Assembly (NCBI GenBank): GCA_964428185.1
Contig: CAYRXH010000003.1
Span: 15,128 to 79,127, forward strand
Origin: CAYMAZ01 sp964428185
GTDB lineage: Bacteria; Bacteroidota; Bacteroidia; Bacteroidales; DTU049
Direction: 5' to 3'
Length of the DNA: 64,000 nt
Below are positions 52,281 through 62,026 of the stretch, one piece after another. The position numbers and the translations under genes were made by a program. Below the pieces are notes generated by a model, which was not told where the DNA came from, did not search any database, and saw nothing but the letters and a program-made list of their open reading frames with translations. How positions within the stretch are numbered: the stretch's first letter is position 1; each line of letters starts with the position of its first letter.

Positions 52281-53039
52281 ATGGTAAAGAAAATTAAAAC
52301 AATTCTTGTATCGCAACCCATCCCTGCTGATCCTGAAAAATCACCCTTTTTTGAACTTTCTAAAAAATTCAATATCAAAATTGACTACAAAAAGTTTTTC
52401 AAGGTAGAAAGACTTACCTCCCGTGAATTTCGCGAACAGAAGATTTATCTGAGCGATTATGCATCTGTATTGCTGACCAGCCGCCAGGCTGTTGACCATT
52501 ATTTCAGCATGTCAAAAGATTTGCGTTTCAACCCTCCCGATACAACCAAGTATTTCTGTATGTCTGAGGCTATTGCACTATATCTTCAGAGATATATTCA
52601 ATTCCGAAAACGGAAAATCTTCTTCTGCAACAACAATTTGGAAGAATTGGCTTCACTTATGAAAAAACATGACAAGGAAACATTTCTTCTCCCTTGTTCA
52701 AATGAGCACAATGAAACTTTGCCAAAATTTCTTGCTTCTAAAAATTTCTCTATCAAAACTGCCGTTTTTTTCCGGGCAACACAAGAAGATCTTTCTGACA
52801 TTAATCTATCAAAATATGATTTATTGGTCTTTTTCAGTCCCTTTGGAATCAAAGCCCTGAAAGAAACTTTTCCTGATTTTCAACAAGAAGAAACTCTCAT
52901 TGCTGTTTTTGGTGAGTCAACAGCAAATGCCGTAAAGGAAGCAGGATTGAGGCTGGATGTCTGCGCTCCGTCAGAGCAGTTCCCGTCAATGACCATGGCT
53001 CTTGAGGATTATATTGTTAAACTTGCCAAAAAGAAATGA
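52281..53039 (+). CDS. hemD: uroporphyrinogen-III synthase
   Basis: 252 residues. Closes and inverts ring D of hydroxymethylbilane to make uroporphyrinogen III for haem/sirohaem. Sequence is weakly conserved as usual; seen are KKIKTILVSQPIP, ASVLLTSRQAVDHYF, YDLLVFFSPFGIKAL and TLIAVFGESTANAVKEAGL, the HemD double-domain landmarks. Gene order DUF4271-hemD-rnpA supports it. The start is the ATG at 52281; a TTG five codons earlier is less likely. Its stop overlaps rnpA (ATGA). Confidence 0.88.
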   Translation: MVKKIKTILVSQPIPADPEKSPFFELSKKFNIKIDYKKFFKVERLTSREFREQKIYLSDYASVLLTSRQAVDHYFSMSKDLRFNPPDTTKYFCMSEAIALYLQRYIQFRKRKIFFCNNNLEELASLMKKHDKETFLLPCSNEHNETLPKFLASKNFSIKTAVFFRATQEDLSDINLSKYDLLVFFSPFGIKALKETFPDFQQEETLIAVFGESTANAVKEAGLRLDVCAPSEQFPSMTMALEDYIVKLAKKK

Positions 53040-53422
53040 AATCCCATAGCGGTTTCAGATATCCCAAAACATTAAGGCTTCATAACGAAAAAGAAATCAG
53101 CTTCCTTTTTAACAGGCACAGTTCTTTTCTCGTTTTCCCTGTTAAAGTTCTTTTTTGTGAAATCAATCAGAGGGACACTCCCTTTTCATTGTTGATTTCT
53201 GTGCCCAAATCAAGGCTCAGAAAAGCATTTCATCGCAATCGCATCAAGCGAATTATCCGTGAAGCATTTCGAAAAAACAATGCTCTCCTTTCAAACAAAC
53301 TCAAAGCCGAGAATAAACAAATGCTGTGTGCCTTGATTTATGTTCACAATACTCCTCTGAACTATCACCAAATTGAACTCGCTGTGGTTGAAGCATTGGG
53401 AATTCTAGAAAAAAAAGTGTAA
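53036..53422 (+). CDS. rnpA: ribonuclease P protein component
   Basis: 128 residues. Protein cofactor of RNase P, which trims the 5' leaders of tRNA precursors. The RNR motif appears as RKAFHRNRIKRIIREAFRKN near residue 65, with LRLHNEKEISFLF at the N-terminus and a very basic composition. Overlaps hemD by four bases. Converges with a MORN lipoprotein gene, leaving only three bases between stops. Confidence 0.92.
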   Translation: MKSHSGFRYPKTLRLHNEKEISFLFNRHSSFLVFPVKVLFCEINQRDTPFSLLISVPKSRLRKAFHRNRIKRIIREAFRKNNALLSNKLKAENKQMLCALIYVHNTPLNYHQIELAVVEALGILEKKV

Positions 53423-53425
53423 CAA

Positions 53426-53863
53426 TCAGTCAAAATTCTTTTCCTGAATAAACCGGCCTTCTTTATCAAAAAATTTCCAGTTTCCACTCGGGGTATCATC
53501 AGTATATGTCCCTTCATAATATAATTTTCCATTTGGATGATACACCTTCCTGTATCCGTGAGATTTTCCATCTTTGAAATCCCCTTCACTCCACAAAACT
53601 CCTGTATCATACCAATACTTCCATGTTCCATTTCTTTCTCCATTTTTATAGTGCCCCTCCTGCTCTTTCTGACCGTTTTCATAATAAGTTTCTTCCTTGA
53701 CCAACTCCTTAGTTTCATCATGTTCTCTATAATACTTCACAACTTTTTCACTTCCTCCGGGCCAGGTTTCTTCAACAACACGGATTTCAGGCGCTGACGA
53801 ACATGCCACCACGACAAACAATAAAAAAAACAATGAACAAAAAAATAATTTATTCTTTTTCAT
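53426..53863 (-). CDS. MORN-repeat lipoprotein
   Basis: 145 residues. Lipoprotein signal ending VVVACSS (Cys21), then four to five MORN-like repeats (YYENGQKEQEGHYKNGERNG, YDTGVLWSEGDFKDGKSHG, HPNGKLYYEGTYTDD) of the YwqK-like type. Usually surface or periplasmic binding modules; function unknown. The start at 53863 is the ATG directly before the hydrophobic signal; the frame is open further upstream but that part lies inside ompH. Overlaps the ompH stop by 14 bases; third gene of recQ-ompH-MORN. Confidence 0.78.
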   Translation of the reverse strand: MKKNKLFFCSLFFLLFVVVACSSAPEIRVVEETWPGGSEKVVKYYREHDETKELVKEETYYENGQKEQEGHYKNGERNGTWKYWYDTGVLWSEGDFKDGKSHGYRKVYHPNGKLYYEGTYTDDTPSGNWKFFDKEGRFIQEKNFD

Positions 53864-54506
53864 TGAGAGGCTGATTAGCAGCATAACGCTCATTAAGAAT
53901 ACCAACAACTTTCTCAGTGATTTCAAGCTCGGGATTGGCATATAAAATTCCGACACCCTGAGAATATCCCAGTATATAATCATAGTTTTCTGTTTCGTTG
54001 ACAATGGAAAGGGCCACATTGAGAGAATCAAGAACTCTTAAGGTCATAGCGTATTCCTTTTCGGCAATCTGGTTAGTATAGGTTTCACCAAGCTCCATCA
54101 GCTTCTGTTGCTGAGAAGCAAGATATTCCTCCGTTTTCTTTGCATCATCATAGCTAATATTACCGGTTTGAACCTTCTGTTGATATGATAATATCTGCGA
54201 CTGTAAGCTCTTTTCTTTCTGTGCAAGATCTTCTCTTAGTTTCAGCGTTTCAGCCTCCAGTTCTGTTTTAAGATCAATGAAAAGATCATAGTGAACCATT
54301 AACGAATCGGAATTGATAAACCCGATTTTTAAATTACGAGCACTCCCTTCTTTGTCCTCCCCGTTTTTTCCGGTAAAAGTCAGCACCAGACAGGCAATAA
54401 TTCCTACTAAAAAAACCACATTTAATATCATTTGCAATCTGGACATTGCAAATGTTTTACATTTTTCATTTCCCGCATCTGAATGTGTCATTTGTTCGTT
54501 CTCCAT
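53850..54506 (-). CDS. OmpH/Skp-family periplasmic protein with N-terminal membrane anchor
   Basis: 218 residues. A cytoplasmic 25-residue N-terminus, a single helix at about 27-46 (ILNVVFLVGIIACLVLTF), then the Skp-like region: KIGFINSDSLMVHYDLFIDL followed by a long coiled coil (ETLKLREDLAQKEKSLQSQI ... EYLASQQQKLMELGETY) and a short beta-like tail with YDYILGYSQGVGILYA. Skp chaperones unfolded outer-membrane proteins; here it is membrane-anchored rather than soluble. Starts 16 bases after the recQ stop. Confidence 0.85.
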   Translation of the reverse strand: MENEQMTHSDAGNEKCKTFAMSRLQMILNVVFLVGIIACLVLTFTGKNGEDKEGSARNLKIGFINSDSLMVHYDLFIDLKTELEAETLKLREDLAQKEKSLQSQILSYQQKVQTGNISYDDAKKTEEYLASQQQKLMELGETYTNQIAEKEYAMTLRVLDSLNVALSIVNETENYDYILGYSQGVGILYANPELEITEKVVGILNERYAANQPLNEKE

Positions 54507-54522
54507 GTTTTATTGTATTTTT

Positions 54523-56727
54523 TTAATTCCCCAAATCAGAAATAAATTTAATTCTCATAAGTCTTACTTCTTCTTCTGAATACTCATTTTCTCCAAGCGC
54601 AAAAAGAGCATCTTCAATTGAATCCGTTTCCGCAGTTGAAAAATAATCATGAATATCCTGCTGATGATACTCATCAATAACTTCTTCAATATAATAATTC
54701 AGGTTTACCTTGGTACCGCTTGCCACAATACGTTCTATTTCATCAAGGAGATCGCTGAATCTCAAACTTTTGGCAATTGCAATTTGTTCGAGTGGTATTT
54801 TCCTGTCAATAGCCTGAATAATATATACTTTAAGCCCAGATTTATTGATCACTGATTTTACAACCACATCATTAGGTCTAACAATTTCATTCTCTTCAAC
54901 ATGTTTTTTTATCAGCTCAACAAAAGGTTGCCCATACTTTTGTGCTTTTCCAACACCCACTCCGGAGATGTTTTTCATCTCTTCAAGAGTAATGGGATAC
55001 TGAATTGCCATATCCTCCAGTGATGGATCCTGAAATATTACAAATGGCGGAATTTTTTCTTTCCGGGCAATTTCTTTTCTCAGGTCTTTTAAAAGAGAAA
55101 ACAACATTTTATCCGTTCCGCTTCCTTTCTGCATCCCCCCTGAGGTTATAAAGTCATCATCATCTCCGTCGGATTCATAATCATGATCCTTTGTCATATG
55201 AATCTCCTGAGGATTTTTCAGAAATTTCTCTCCTGCTTCTGCAAGTTTAATCACTCCGTAATTTTCAATATCCTTACTCAAGAACTTCATTATAAGCATC
55301 TGGCGGATGATTGCATTCCAGAATTTTTCATCATAATCAATTCCTGTTTCAAAACACTCATAGGATTTTACTTTCGGATTTTTCAAAGTTCCGGTTACAT
55401 TTCCAATCAGAATACTAATAAGTTGTTTGGCTTTAAATTGTTGTTTTGTTTCCTGAACAGCACTAAGCACAGTTAGTACATGTTCTTTTGCTTCGAATTT
55501 CATTTTTGGATGCAGACAATTATCACATGTTGAACAATTTTCGGGTTCATAGGTTTCCCCAAAATAATGAAGTAATTGTTTACGGCGGCAAACCGAAGAT
55601 TCGGCATAAGCAATTACCTCCTGAAGAAGCTGTAGGGCTATTTCCTGTTCAGCTACAGGTTTGTTTTTGCCAAATTTTTCAATCTTCTGAATATCGTCAA
55701 AACTGTAAAATCCCAGACATTTACCTTCTCCTCCATCTCTTCCGGAACGTCCGGTTTCCTGATAATACCCCTCGAGGCTTTTGGGCATATCATAATGAAT
55801 AATAAATCTGACATCAGGTTTGTCAATACCCATGCCAAATGCAATAGTAGCAACAATGATGTCAATTTCTTCCATAAGAAACATATCCTGATGCATTTTC
55901 CTTTTTTTGGCATCAAGACCTGCATGATAGGCCACAGCTTTAATACCATTTACCTGCAGTTGTGAGGCTATTTCTTCAACCTTTTTCCGGCTTAAACAAT
56001 AAATTATTCCTGATTTACCTGCATTGAGCCTGACAAATTTCAAAATTTCCTTAAATACATCTTGGTTTTTCGGCCTGACCTCATAATACAGATTCGGCCT
56101 GTTGAAAGAGGAATGAAAAACCTTGGCATCAGCCATCTGAAGTGTTTTAATGATATCCTGCTGTACTTTAGGAGTAGCTGTTGCTGTGAGTGCAATTATA
56201 GGAACCTTCTGACCGATTGTTTCAATAATGGGTCTGATCCTTCGGTATTCGGGCCGGAAATCATGTCCCCATTCCGAAATACAATGTGCTTCATCTATGG
56301 CATAAAATGCTATTTCAATATCCCTTAAAAACAAGATGTTATCTTCCTTGTTCAGAGATTCCGGGGCAAGATATAACAGCCTTGTTTTTCCTGATAAAAG
56401 ATCTTCCTTCACTTGGGCAATTTCAGTCCTGGTCAAAGATGAATTCAATACATGAGCAATCCCTATTTCTGTTCCGAAATTTCTTATATTATCTACCTGA
56501 TTCTTCATTAGTGCAATCAATGGAGAGATAATTATTGCAACACCAGATTTCATTAATGCCGGCAATTGATAACACATGGATTTGCCCCCGCCGGTGGGCA
56601 TAATTACAAATGTATCATGACCATCCAGCAGGCTCTTGATGATCGCTTCCTGATTGTCCTTGAATTTATCAAATCCAAAAACCTTCTTCAACACATTGTG
56701 TAAATTCATTTCTTTCGATTGAGGCAT
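54523..56727 (-). CDS. recQ: ATP-dependent DNA helicase RecQ
   Basis: 734 residues. Superfamily 2 helicase: Walker A MPTGGGKSMCYQLPA, DEAH box AIDEAHCISEWGHDFRPEY, ALTATATP, and the later QETGRSGRDG motif VI. The RecQ-Ct Zn-binding region follows (CRRKQLLHYFGE, CSTCDNC), then winged helix and an HRDC domain (PPFVIFQDPSLEDMA). A 120-residue acidic extension follows the HRDC, common in Bacteroidota RecQ. Works in recombination and fork repair. Alternative start six codons later; a TACCTTTG box lies at 56754-56761. Confidence 0.95.
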   Translation of the reverse strand: MPQSKEMNLHNVLKKVFGFDKFKDNQEAIIKSLLDGHDTFVIMPTGGGKSMCYQLPALMKSGVAIIISPLIALMKNQVDNIRNFGTEIGIAHVLNSSLTRTEIAQVKEDLLSGKTRLLYLAPESLNKEDNILFLRDIEIAFYAIDEAHCISEWGHDFRPEYRRIRPIIETIGQKVPIIALTATATPKVQQDIIKTLQMADAKVFHSSFNRPNLYYEVRPKNQDVFKEILKFVRLNAGKSGIIYCLSRKKVEEIASQLQVNGIKAVAYHAGLDAKKRKMHQDMFLMEEIDIIVATIAFGMGIDKPDVRFIIHYDMPKSLEGYYQETGRSGRDGGEGKCLGFYSFDDIQKIEKFGKNKPVAEQEIALQLLQEVIAYAESSVCRRKQLLHYFGETYEPENCSTCDNCLHPKMKFEAKEHVLTVLSAVQETKQQFKAKQLISILIGNVTGTLKNPKVKSYECFETGIDYDEKFWNAIIRQMLIMKFLSKDIENYGVIKLAEAGEKFLKNPQEIHMTKDHDYESDGDDDDFITSGGMQKGSGTDKMLFSLLKDLRKEIARKEKIPPFVIFQDPSLEDMAIQYPITLEEMKNISGVGVGKAQKYGQPFVELIKKHVEENEIVRPNDVVVKSVINKSGLKVYIIQAIDRKIPLEQIAIAKSLRFSDLLDEIERIVASGTKVNLNYYIEEVIDEYHQQDIHDYFSTAETDSIEDALFALGENEYSEEEVRLMRIKFISDLGN

Positions 56728-56753
56728 TTGGAGTTATATTTTTTTTTGACCTG

Positions 56754-56761
56754 CAAAGGTA
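56754..56761 (-). promoter_or_regulatory. -7 box (TACCTTTG) for recQ-ompH-MORN
   Basis: Exact TAnnTTTG on the minus strand, 26 bases before the recQ ATG. Confidence 0.55.
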
Positions 56762-56887
56762 TTTTTTTTCCTTATCTTTATGCAAACTTAATAGTTTATT
56801 TTATCATCAACAAAAAAAATTTTCATCTTATTTTTGGGCATATATCATTAATTCTCTGAACATGTTCTCAATCAAATATTATTCATT

Positions 56888-57247
56888 ATGAAAAACAAAA
56901 ATCATCTTGTTGAAAATTTTCGTGAATACAGACAAACCATGAATGAAAAGATACTGGCTTCTGACAATGCTGTATTAAAAAGATTATACAACCTTGACAC
57001 TCTTACCTATCAGGCTGGTGCTCTTGATGTTAAAACAAAAGAAATGCTCGGTTTGTGTGCTTCTCTTGTTTTGCGATGTGATGACTGTGTAAAATACCAT
57101 CTTGAAAAATGCAAAGAACTGGGAGTCACCGGTTCACAGATTTTTGATATTTTTGCAGTTGGAAGTGTTGTCGGTGGTACCATTACAATCCCTCACATCA
57201 GAAGAGGGGTTGAATATTGGGAAGCACTCAATGACAATGCAGAATAA
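56888..57247 (+). CDS. carboxymuconolactone decarboxylase / AhpD-like protein
   Basis: 119 residues. AhpD-like core with the redox pair in RCDDCVKYH near residues 60-64 (CxxC followed by His three residues later), preceded by GALDVKTKEMLGLCASLVL and followed by GSVVGGTITIPH. The CxxC-H arrangement suggests peroxidase or disulfide-reductase activity rather than true decarboxylase. A DUF5686 outer-membrane protein gene starts 4 bases downstream. Confidence 0.88.
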   Translation: MKNKNHLVENFREYRQTMNEKILASDNAVLKRLYNLDTLTYQAGALDVKTKEMLGLCASLVLRCDDCVKYHLEKCKELGVTGSQIFDIFAVGSVVGGTITIPHIRRGVEYWEALNDNAE

Positions 57248-57251
57248 TCAA

Positions 57252-59696
57252 ATGCACAGATATTTCTTGTATTTTTTCATTCTTTTTTGTTACGCTTCTG
57301 CAGCTGTTGCCCAGAAAATTCTCATCTCTGGACGTGTCATGGATGCTTCCACCGGAGAACCTCTTCCCTATGTTAATGTTTCTGTTAAAAACACAACAAC
57401 TGGAGCTATTTCTGATGAATCAGGTGTTTTTTCCTTTTCCTGTTTTCACAATCCCCATGACAGTATTCAGTTCCGATATGTAGGATATCAAAGCCAATCA
57501 ATATCTGTTGACAGGTTTATAAACACAAAATACACCGTAGAACTTCAACCCTCTAACCAGACCCTCCCCGAAGTTGTTATTGTCCCTGGGGAAAATCCGG
57601 CCGAAGTCATGCTCAGAAAAATTATTGCCTCAAAGCCTCTTAATAATCAGGAGGAATTTGCATATTATTCGTGTGAAATTTACAATAAAGTTAGGTTTGA
57701 TCTGAAAAATTTTGATGCCCAACTAAAAGAAAGAAAGTTGCTTCAGCCTTTTGCTTTGGTTTTCGAAAATTCTGATACTTCTGAGTTAACTGGAGAGGTT
57801 TATGTCCCCCTGTTTCTATCAGAATCTCTTTCAGACTTTTATTATAGAAAAAATCCTCTGGCTCAGCGGGAAATTATTCGTGCAGTAAGGGTTTCCGGAG
57901 TAGAAAATGAAAGTTTTTCTGCATTTCTTGGCAATATGTACGTGCAAACAAACATTTACGATAATTTTATTGTGCTTTTTGAAAAGAACTTTATCAGCCC
58001 CATTGCCTCAGGAGGCCTGATGTACTATAGATATTATCTGACCGACAGCACATTCATCAACAATCAGTGGTGCTACAGAATAGACTTTAAGCCAAAAAGA
58101 AAACAGGAACTTACCTTTAATGGTCATTTTTGGGTACACGACAGCACTTGGGGCATCGTTTCATACGAAATGGAAATGGCTCCTGATGCTAATATCAATT
58201 ATGTCAGATATCTGAAAATGTCTGCCTCATATACACAAAATGACAGTCTCTGGGTTAAAGAAAAAGAAGCCTTTTTTGTTGATTTCTACACAATTTCTGC
58301 CAATGAGAAACTGCCTGGATTTTTTGGCCAAAAGAATACTTCATATATGAAGTATTCTTTTGTCCCTCCGGATGCTAAAATTTTTAATAATGCTGCTCTT
58401 GTAACACTGCAAACTGATATTTCTTCTGAAAACAACGACTTCTGGATACATCACCGACATGATTCTTTGAACACACAAGATCTTTTTGTGTATGAGATGA
58501 TTGACTCTGTGCAGCAGCTCAGGGCTTATAAAACTTGGTCAGATATCATTCAGATGATTGCAACAGGCTACTATGTAGGAAAATACCTGGAATATGGTCC
58601 CTATGCTTCTATGTTAAGTTTTAATACCATCGAGGGAACTCGACTACGCTTCGGAATGAGAACTTCCAATGAATTCAGCACCAAGGTTATGCCCTATGGT
58701 CACATAGCATATGGCATAAAGGATGAACAATTCAAGTATGGAGCAGGAATTTGGTATATGTTCAGTAAATCCCCAAGACGCGCCTTCAATATGAATTACA
58801 AATATGATTATGAGCTTCTTGGTAAAAGCGAAAATTCTTTCAGGGAAGATTTTTTAATTGGCACACTCTTTTCCAGAAACCCCGTTGACAATCTGACTCT
58901 CACAGAACAATCAAATATTCAATATGAACATGAATGGATGAACGGATTTTCCATGACATTGTTTTTCTCTGACAAACATCTTCTTGCTTCGGTTAATGAT
59001 GCTTTTCTTTTTCAATCTGGTGGAGTGCTCAAGTCTGTGTCCGTTCTTAAAACAACCGAAACCGGGATTCAGATCAGATATGCTTACAAGGAGCGGTTTC
59101 TTTCGGGAGAGTTTGAAAGAATAAGTCTGGGATCTCGCTATCCGATAATACGCTTGCGCATTTTCAAAGGAGTTTCCGGCTATGACTACCTGAAAACAAG
59201 TTTGCAAATCAGCCATTGGTTTAACCTAAGAGGTCTGGGCTGGTCAAAATATGTGATTGATGCTGGAATTATAAACGGATCTATTCCCTATCCTTTTTTG
59301 AAAATTCACGAGGGAAACGAATCTTTGATGTTCGACGAAATGGCCTTTAACATGATGAATAATTACGAATTCGTAAGTAATCGTTGGGTTAGTTTATATT
59401 ATACACATCACTTTGAAGGATTGTTTTTCAACAGAATTCCTTTGTTAAGAAAAATGAAATTCCGTGAAGTTGTTTGGGGTAAAATTCTTTTTGGTAATTT
59501 AGATGTCCAAAATCAGATGTATAATATTTTCCCGGAAAACATGTTTATTTTAACACAACCATATTTGGAAACCGGTGCAGGAATTGAAAATATATTTAAG
59601 TTTTTCCGAATTGATCTGGTTTGGAGGCATTCATATCTCTCTCATCCCAATATTCAACAATTCGGAATTATGGCAGGGCTCCAGTTTTATCTATAA
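57252..59696 (+). CDS. DUF5686 family outer-membrane protein with carboxypeptidase-regulatory-like domain
   Basis: 814 residues. Signal peptide to about residue 20 (AAVAQ), then a carboxypeptidase-regulatory-like domain (about 22-105; ISGRVMDASTGEPLPYVNV, DESGVFSF, YVGYQS), then the DUF5686 region (LRKIIASKPLNN, YSCEIYNKVRFDL) and a barrel-like C-terminal part ending GLQFYL. It resembles the front of a TonB receptor but lacks the plug, so it is probably not a transporter. A longer frame starts inside the upstream gene; I choose the ATG before the signal peptide, with 57237 as alternative. Confidence 0.8.
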   Translation: MHRYFLYFFILFCYASAAVAQKILISGRVMDASTGEPLPYVNVSVKNTTTGAISDESGVFSFSCFHNPHDSIQFRYVGYQSQSISVDRFINTKYTVELQPSNQTLPEVVIVPGENPAEVMLRKIIASKPLNNQEEFAYYSCEIYNKVRFDLKNFDAQLKERKLLQPFALVFENSDTSELTGEVYVPLFLSESLSDFYYRKNPLAQREIIRAVRVSGVENESFSAFLGNMYVQTNIYDNFIVLFEKNFISPIASGGLMYYRYYLTDSTFINNQWCYRIDFKPKRKQELTFNGHFWVHDSTWGIVSYEMEMAPDANINYVRYLKMSASYTQNDSLWVKEKEAFFVDFYTISANEKLPGFFGQKNTSYMKYSFVPPDAKIFNNAALVTLQTDISSENNDFWIHHRHDSLNTQDLFVYEMIDSVQQLRAYKTWSDIIQMIATGYYVGKYLEYGPYASMLSFNTIEGTRLRFGMRTSNEFSTKVMPYGHIAYGIKDEQFKYGAGIWYMFSKSPRRAFNMNYKYDYELLGKSENSFREDFLIGTLFSRNPVDNLTLTEQSNIQYEHEWMNGFSMTLFFSDKHLLASVNDAFLFQSGGVLKSVSVLKTTETGIQIRYAYKERFLSGEFERISLGSRYPIIRLRIFKGVSGYDYLKTSLQISHWFNLRGLGWSKYVIDAGIINGSIPYPFLKIHEGNESLMFDEMAFNMMNNYEFVSNRWVSLYYTHHFEGLFFNRIPLLRKMKFREVVWGKILFGNLDVQNQMYNIFPENMFILTQPYLETGAGIENIFKFFRIDLVWRHSYLSHPNIQQFGIMAGLQFYL

Positions 59697-59708
59697 CTAC
59701 CATTACTT

Positions 59709-60434
59709 ATGAAGCTTCGAACCGAACACATTGTAAAAAAATATAAAGGCAGAACTGTTGTAAATCAGGTATCCATTGAAGTCAACAGGGGTGAAATTGT
59801 TGGACTTCTGGGTCCCAATGGTGCTGGAAAAACAACATCTTTTTATATTATTGTTGGCATGATCAAACCCAATGATGGGGAGGTGTTTTTGAATGATATC
59901 AATATTACTGAAACCCCGATGTATAAAAGAGCACAGATGGGCGTTGGTTATCTTGCTCAGGAAGCTTCTGTGTTTAGGCACATGAGTGTTGAAGACAATA
60001 TTCGTTCAGTGCTTGAATTTACCGGTCTGAATCGTACTGAGCAAACAGATAAACTTGAACTATTATTGAATGAATTTGGATTGCAGAAAATAAGAAAAAA
60101 TCTGGGGAATCGTCTTTCGGGAGGAGAACGCAGACGGACTGAAATTGCCAGAAGTCTGGCTGTAGATCCTAAGTTTATTCTGCTTGACGAACCTTTTGCC
60201 GGTGTAGATCCAATTGCTGTTGAAGACATCCAAAATATTGTAATCCGGCTTCGTGAAAAAAACATCGGAGTACTCATTACCGATCATAATGTGCACGAAA
60301 CCTTATCAATCACTGACAGGGCATATCTTTTGTTTGAAGGGTCTGTGCTCAAGTCGGGAACCGCAGAAGATCTTGCCGGAGATGAACATGTGAGACGGGT
60401 ATATCTTGGACAGAATTTCCAATTACGAAGATAA
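59709..60434 (+). CDS. lptB: LPS export ABC transporter ATP-binding protein
   Basis: 241 residues. ATPase of the LptB2FG complex, which extracts lipopolysaccharide from the inner membrane toward the outer membrane. Walker A GPNGAGKTT near 37-45, the ABC signature RLSGGERRRTEIARS, Walker B FILLDEPFAGVDP, and H-loop LITDHNV. The text is the LptB type rather than a general importer ATPase. Other lpt genes are not adjacent. An orphan histidine kinase gene starts 4 bases after its stop. Confidence 0.93.
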   Translation: MKLRTEHIVKKYKGRTVVNQVSIEVNRGEIVGLLGPNGAGKTTSFYIIVGMIKPNDGEVFLNDINITETPMYKRAQMGVGYLAQEASVFRHMSVEDNIRSVLEFTGLNRTEQTDKLELLLNEFGLQKIRKNLGNRLSGGERRRTEIARSLAVDPKFILLDEPFAGVDPIAVEDIQNIVIRLREKNIGVLITDHNVHETLSITDRAYLLFEGSVLKSGTAEDLAGDEHVRRVYLGQNFQLRR

Positions 60435-60438
60435 TACA

Positions 60439-61965
60439 TTGATATCAAAACAGGACATATATAAACAAAAAGTTCTCTGGAAATGGTTATTGTTTCTTGG
60501 AGGAGTTGTTATTGTGGTAATTTCTTTGCTATATACAAATTCTATTGTACGAAAGATTGCTAAAGACGAAAGAAATACTGTTGCCATTTGGGCAGATGCA
60601 ATACAACGTAAGGCGGCACTGGTAAATTACACCAATGATTTTTTTCTGAAAATCGAAACAGAGGAGAGAAAGCGTGTTGAATTGTGGGCAGAAGCAATGC
60701 ACCGGCTGATTGCTGCTGATCTTAATGAAGATCTAACATTTTATAGTAAAATTATTCAGAACAACACCAACATTCCTGTGGTTCTGACAGATGCAGAAAA
60801 CAAGATCATCACAACCTCAAATGTCAGCTTTAAGCCTGACAGTATCAGAATTCTTGAAGGTTCCTTGCTTGATGAATTTTCAGAAAACCCACCCATAGAA
60901 ATCATGAATTTTTCAGGGGGAAAAATTCAAAACCTTCTTTATTACAAGGAGTCTATCTTGTTTTCTGAATTGAGAATTGTCCTTAAGGATCTGATTGACT
61001 CCTTTTTTTCAGAAATTGTTACTAATAACCCCGGGGTTCCTGTAATAATTACAGATTCAGCAAAAACAACAGTCTATGCCTATGGAAATGTTGACACGAT
61101 TCTTGTCAAAGATATGGAATGGGTCAAAGAAACTATTCACACAATGGAATCTCAAAATAAACCAATACTTATTGAGCTACACGGTATGGATGATAAGTAT
61201 ATTTATTATCAAGATTCTTATTTGCTTTCTCAACTTCGGTATTATCCCTACGTACAATTTATCATTATTGGTTTTTTTCTGTTAATTGCATATATTTTAT
61301 TCAGTATTTCCCGAAGTTCCGAGCAGAATCAGGTTTGGGTGGGGATGGCAAAGGAAACTGCTCACCAACTGGGCACTCCGATTTCTTCAATGATGGCATG
61401 GATTCAACTTCTTAAAGAACAGGGAGATCATAATCCAATCATTGAAGAATTATCCAGTGACATCAAACGTCTGGAAAGCATCGCTGAACGATTCTCAAAA
61501 ATCGGATCTGTTCCCGAGTTGCACAAAGCCAATGTTTATGATCTCCTCTCAGATTCTCTTAACTACATGAAAGTAAGGTCTTCCAATAAAATCTCTTTTG
61601 CTCTAAGCGGTGATAAACATATTATGGCTCCTGTCAATCAGAATCTATTCAGCTGGGTTGTAGAGAATATTGTGAAAAATTCTGTTGATGCAATGAGCGG
61701 AGAAGGTGAAGTCAATATAGCTATTGAAAAGCATCATGATAATAAACTCATCAATATAGATATTTCTGATACGGGAAAAGGGATCCCCAAATCGAAGCAT
61801 AAAATGATTTTCAAACCCGGGTACACAACAAAAACCAGAGGCTGGGGACTTGGACTTACTTTGGCAAAACGCATTATTGAAAACTATCACAATGGGAAAT
61901 TGTTTGTCAAGCAAAGTGCTCCCGGAAAAGGGACTGTTTTCAGAATTATCTTGAAGGTGTCTTGA
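60439..61965 (+). CDS. sensor histidine kinase (orphan)
   Basis: 508 residues if the TTG at 60439 is the start; no ATG precedes the first helix, and a TTG at 60406 inside lptB is the alternative. Membrane helices are at about 16-38 and 275-297, flanking a periplasmic sensor. The H-box is KETAHQLGTPISS with phospho-accepting His309, of the type common in Bacteroidota. The ATPase core has NIVKNSVDAMS, DTGKGIPKSK and GWGLGLTLAKRI. No response regulator gene is next to it. The juxtamembrane part repeats a DERNTVAIWADAI / EERKRVELWAEAM unit. Confidence 0.85.
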   Translation: MISKQDIYKQKVLWKWLLFLGGVVIVVISLLYTNSIVRKIAKDERNTVAIWADAIQRKAALVNYTNDFFLKIETEERKRVELWAEAMHRLIAADLNEDLTFYSKIIQNNTNIPVVLTDAENKIITTSNVSFKPDSIRILEGSLLDEFSENPPIEIMNFSGGKIQNLLYYKESILFSELRIVLKDLIDSFFSEIVTNNPGVPVIITDSAKTTVYAYGNVDTILVKDMEWVKETIHTMESQNKPILIELHGMDDKYIYYQDSYLLSQLRYYPYVQFIIIGFFLLIAYILFSISRSSEQNQVWVGMAKETAHQLGTPISSMMAWIQLLKEQGDHNPIIEELSSDIKRLESIAERFSKIGSVPELHKANVYDLLSDSLNYMKVRSSNKISFALSGDKHIMAPVNQNLFSWVVENIVKNSVDAMSGEGEVNIAIEKHHDNKLINIDISDTGKGIPKSKHKMIFKPGYTTKTRGWGLGLTLAKRIIENYHNGKLFVKQSAPGKGTVFRIILKVS

Positions 61966-62026
61966 TATAAATGACTCCTCTGGCAGCTAATTACAAAATG
62001 TTTAATTTTATATCTGAAATACTCTT

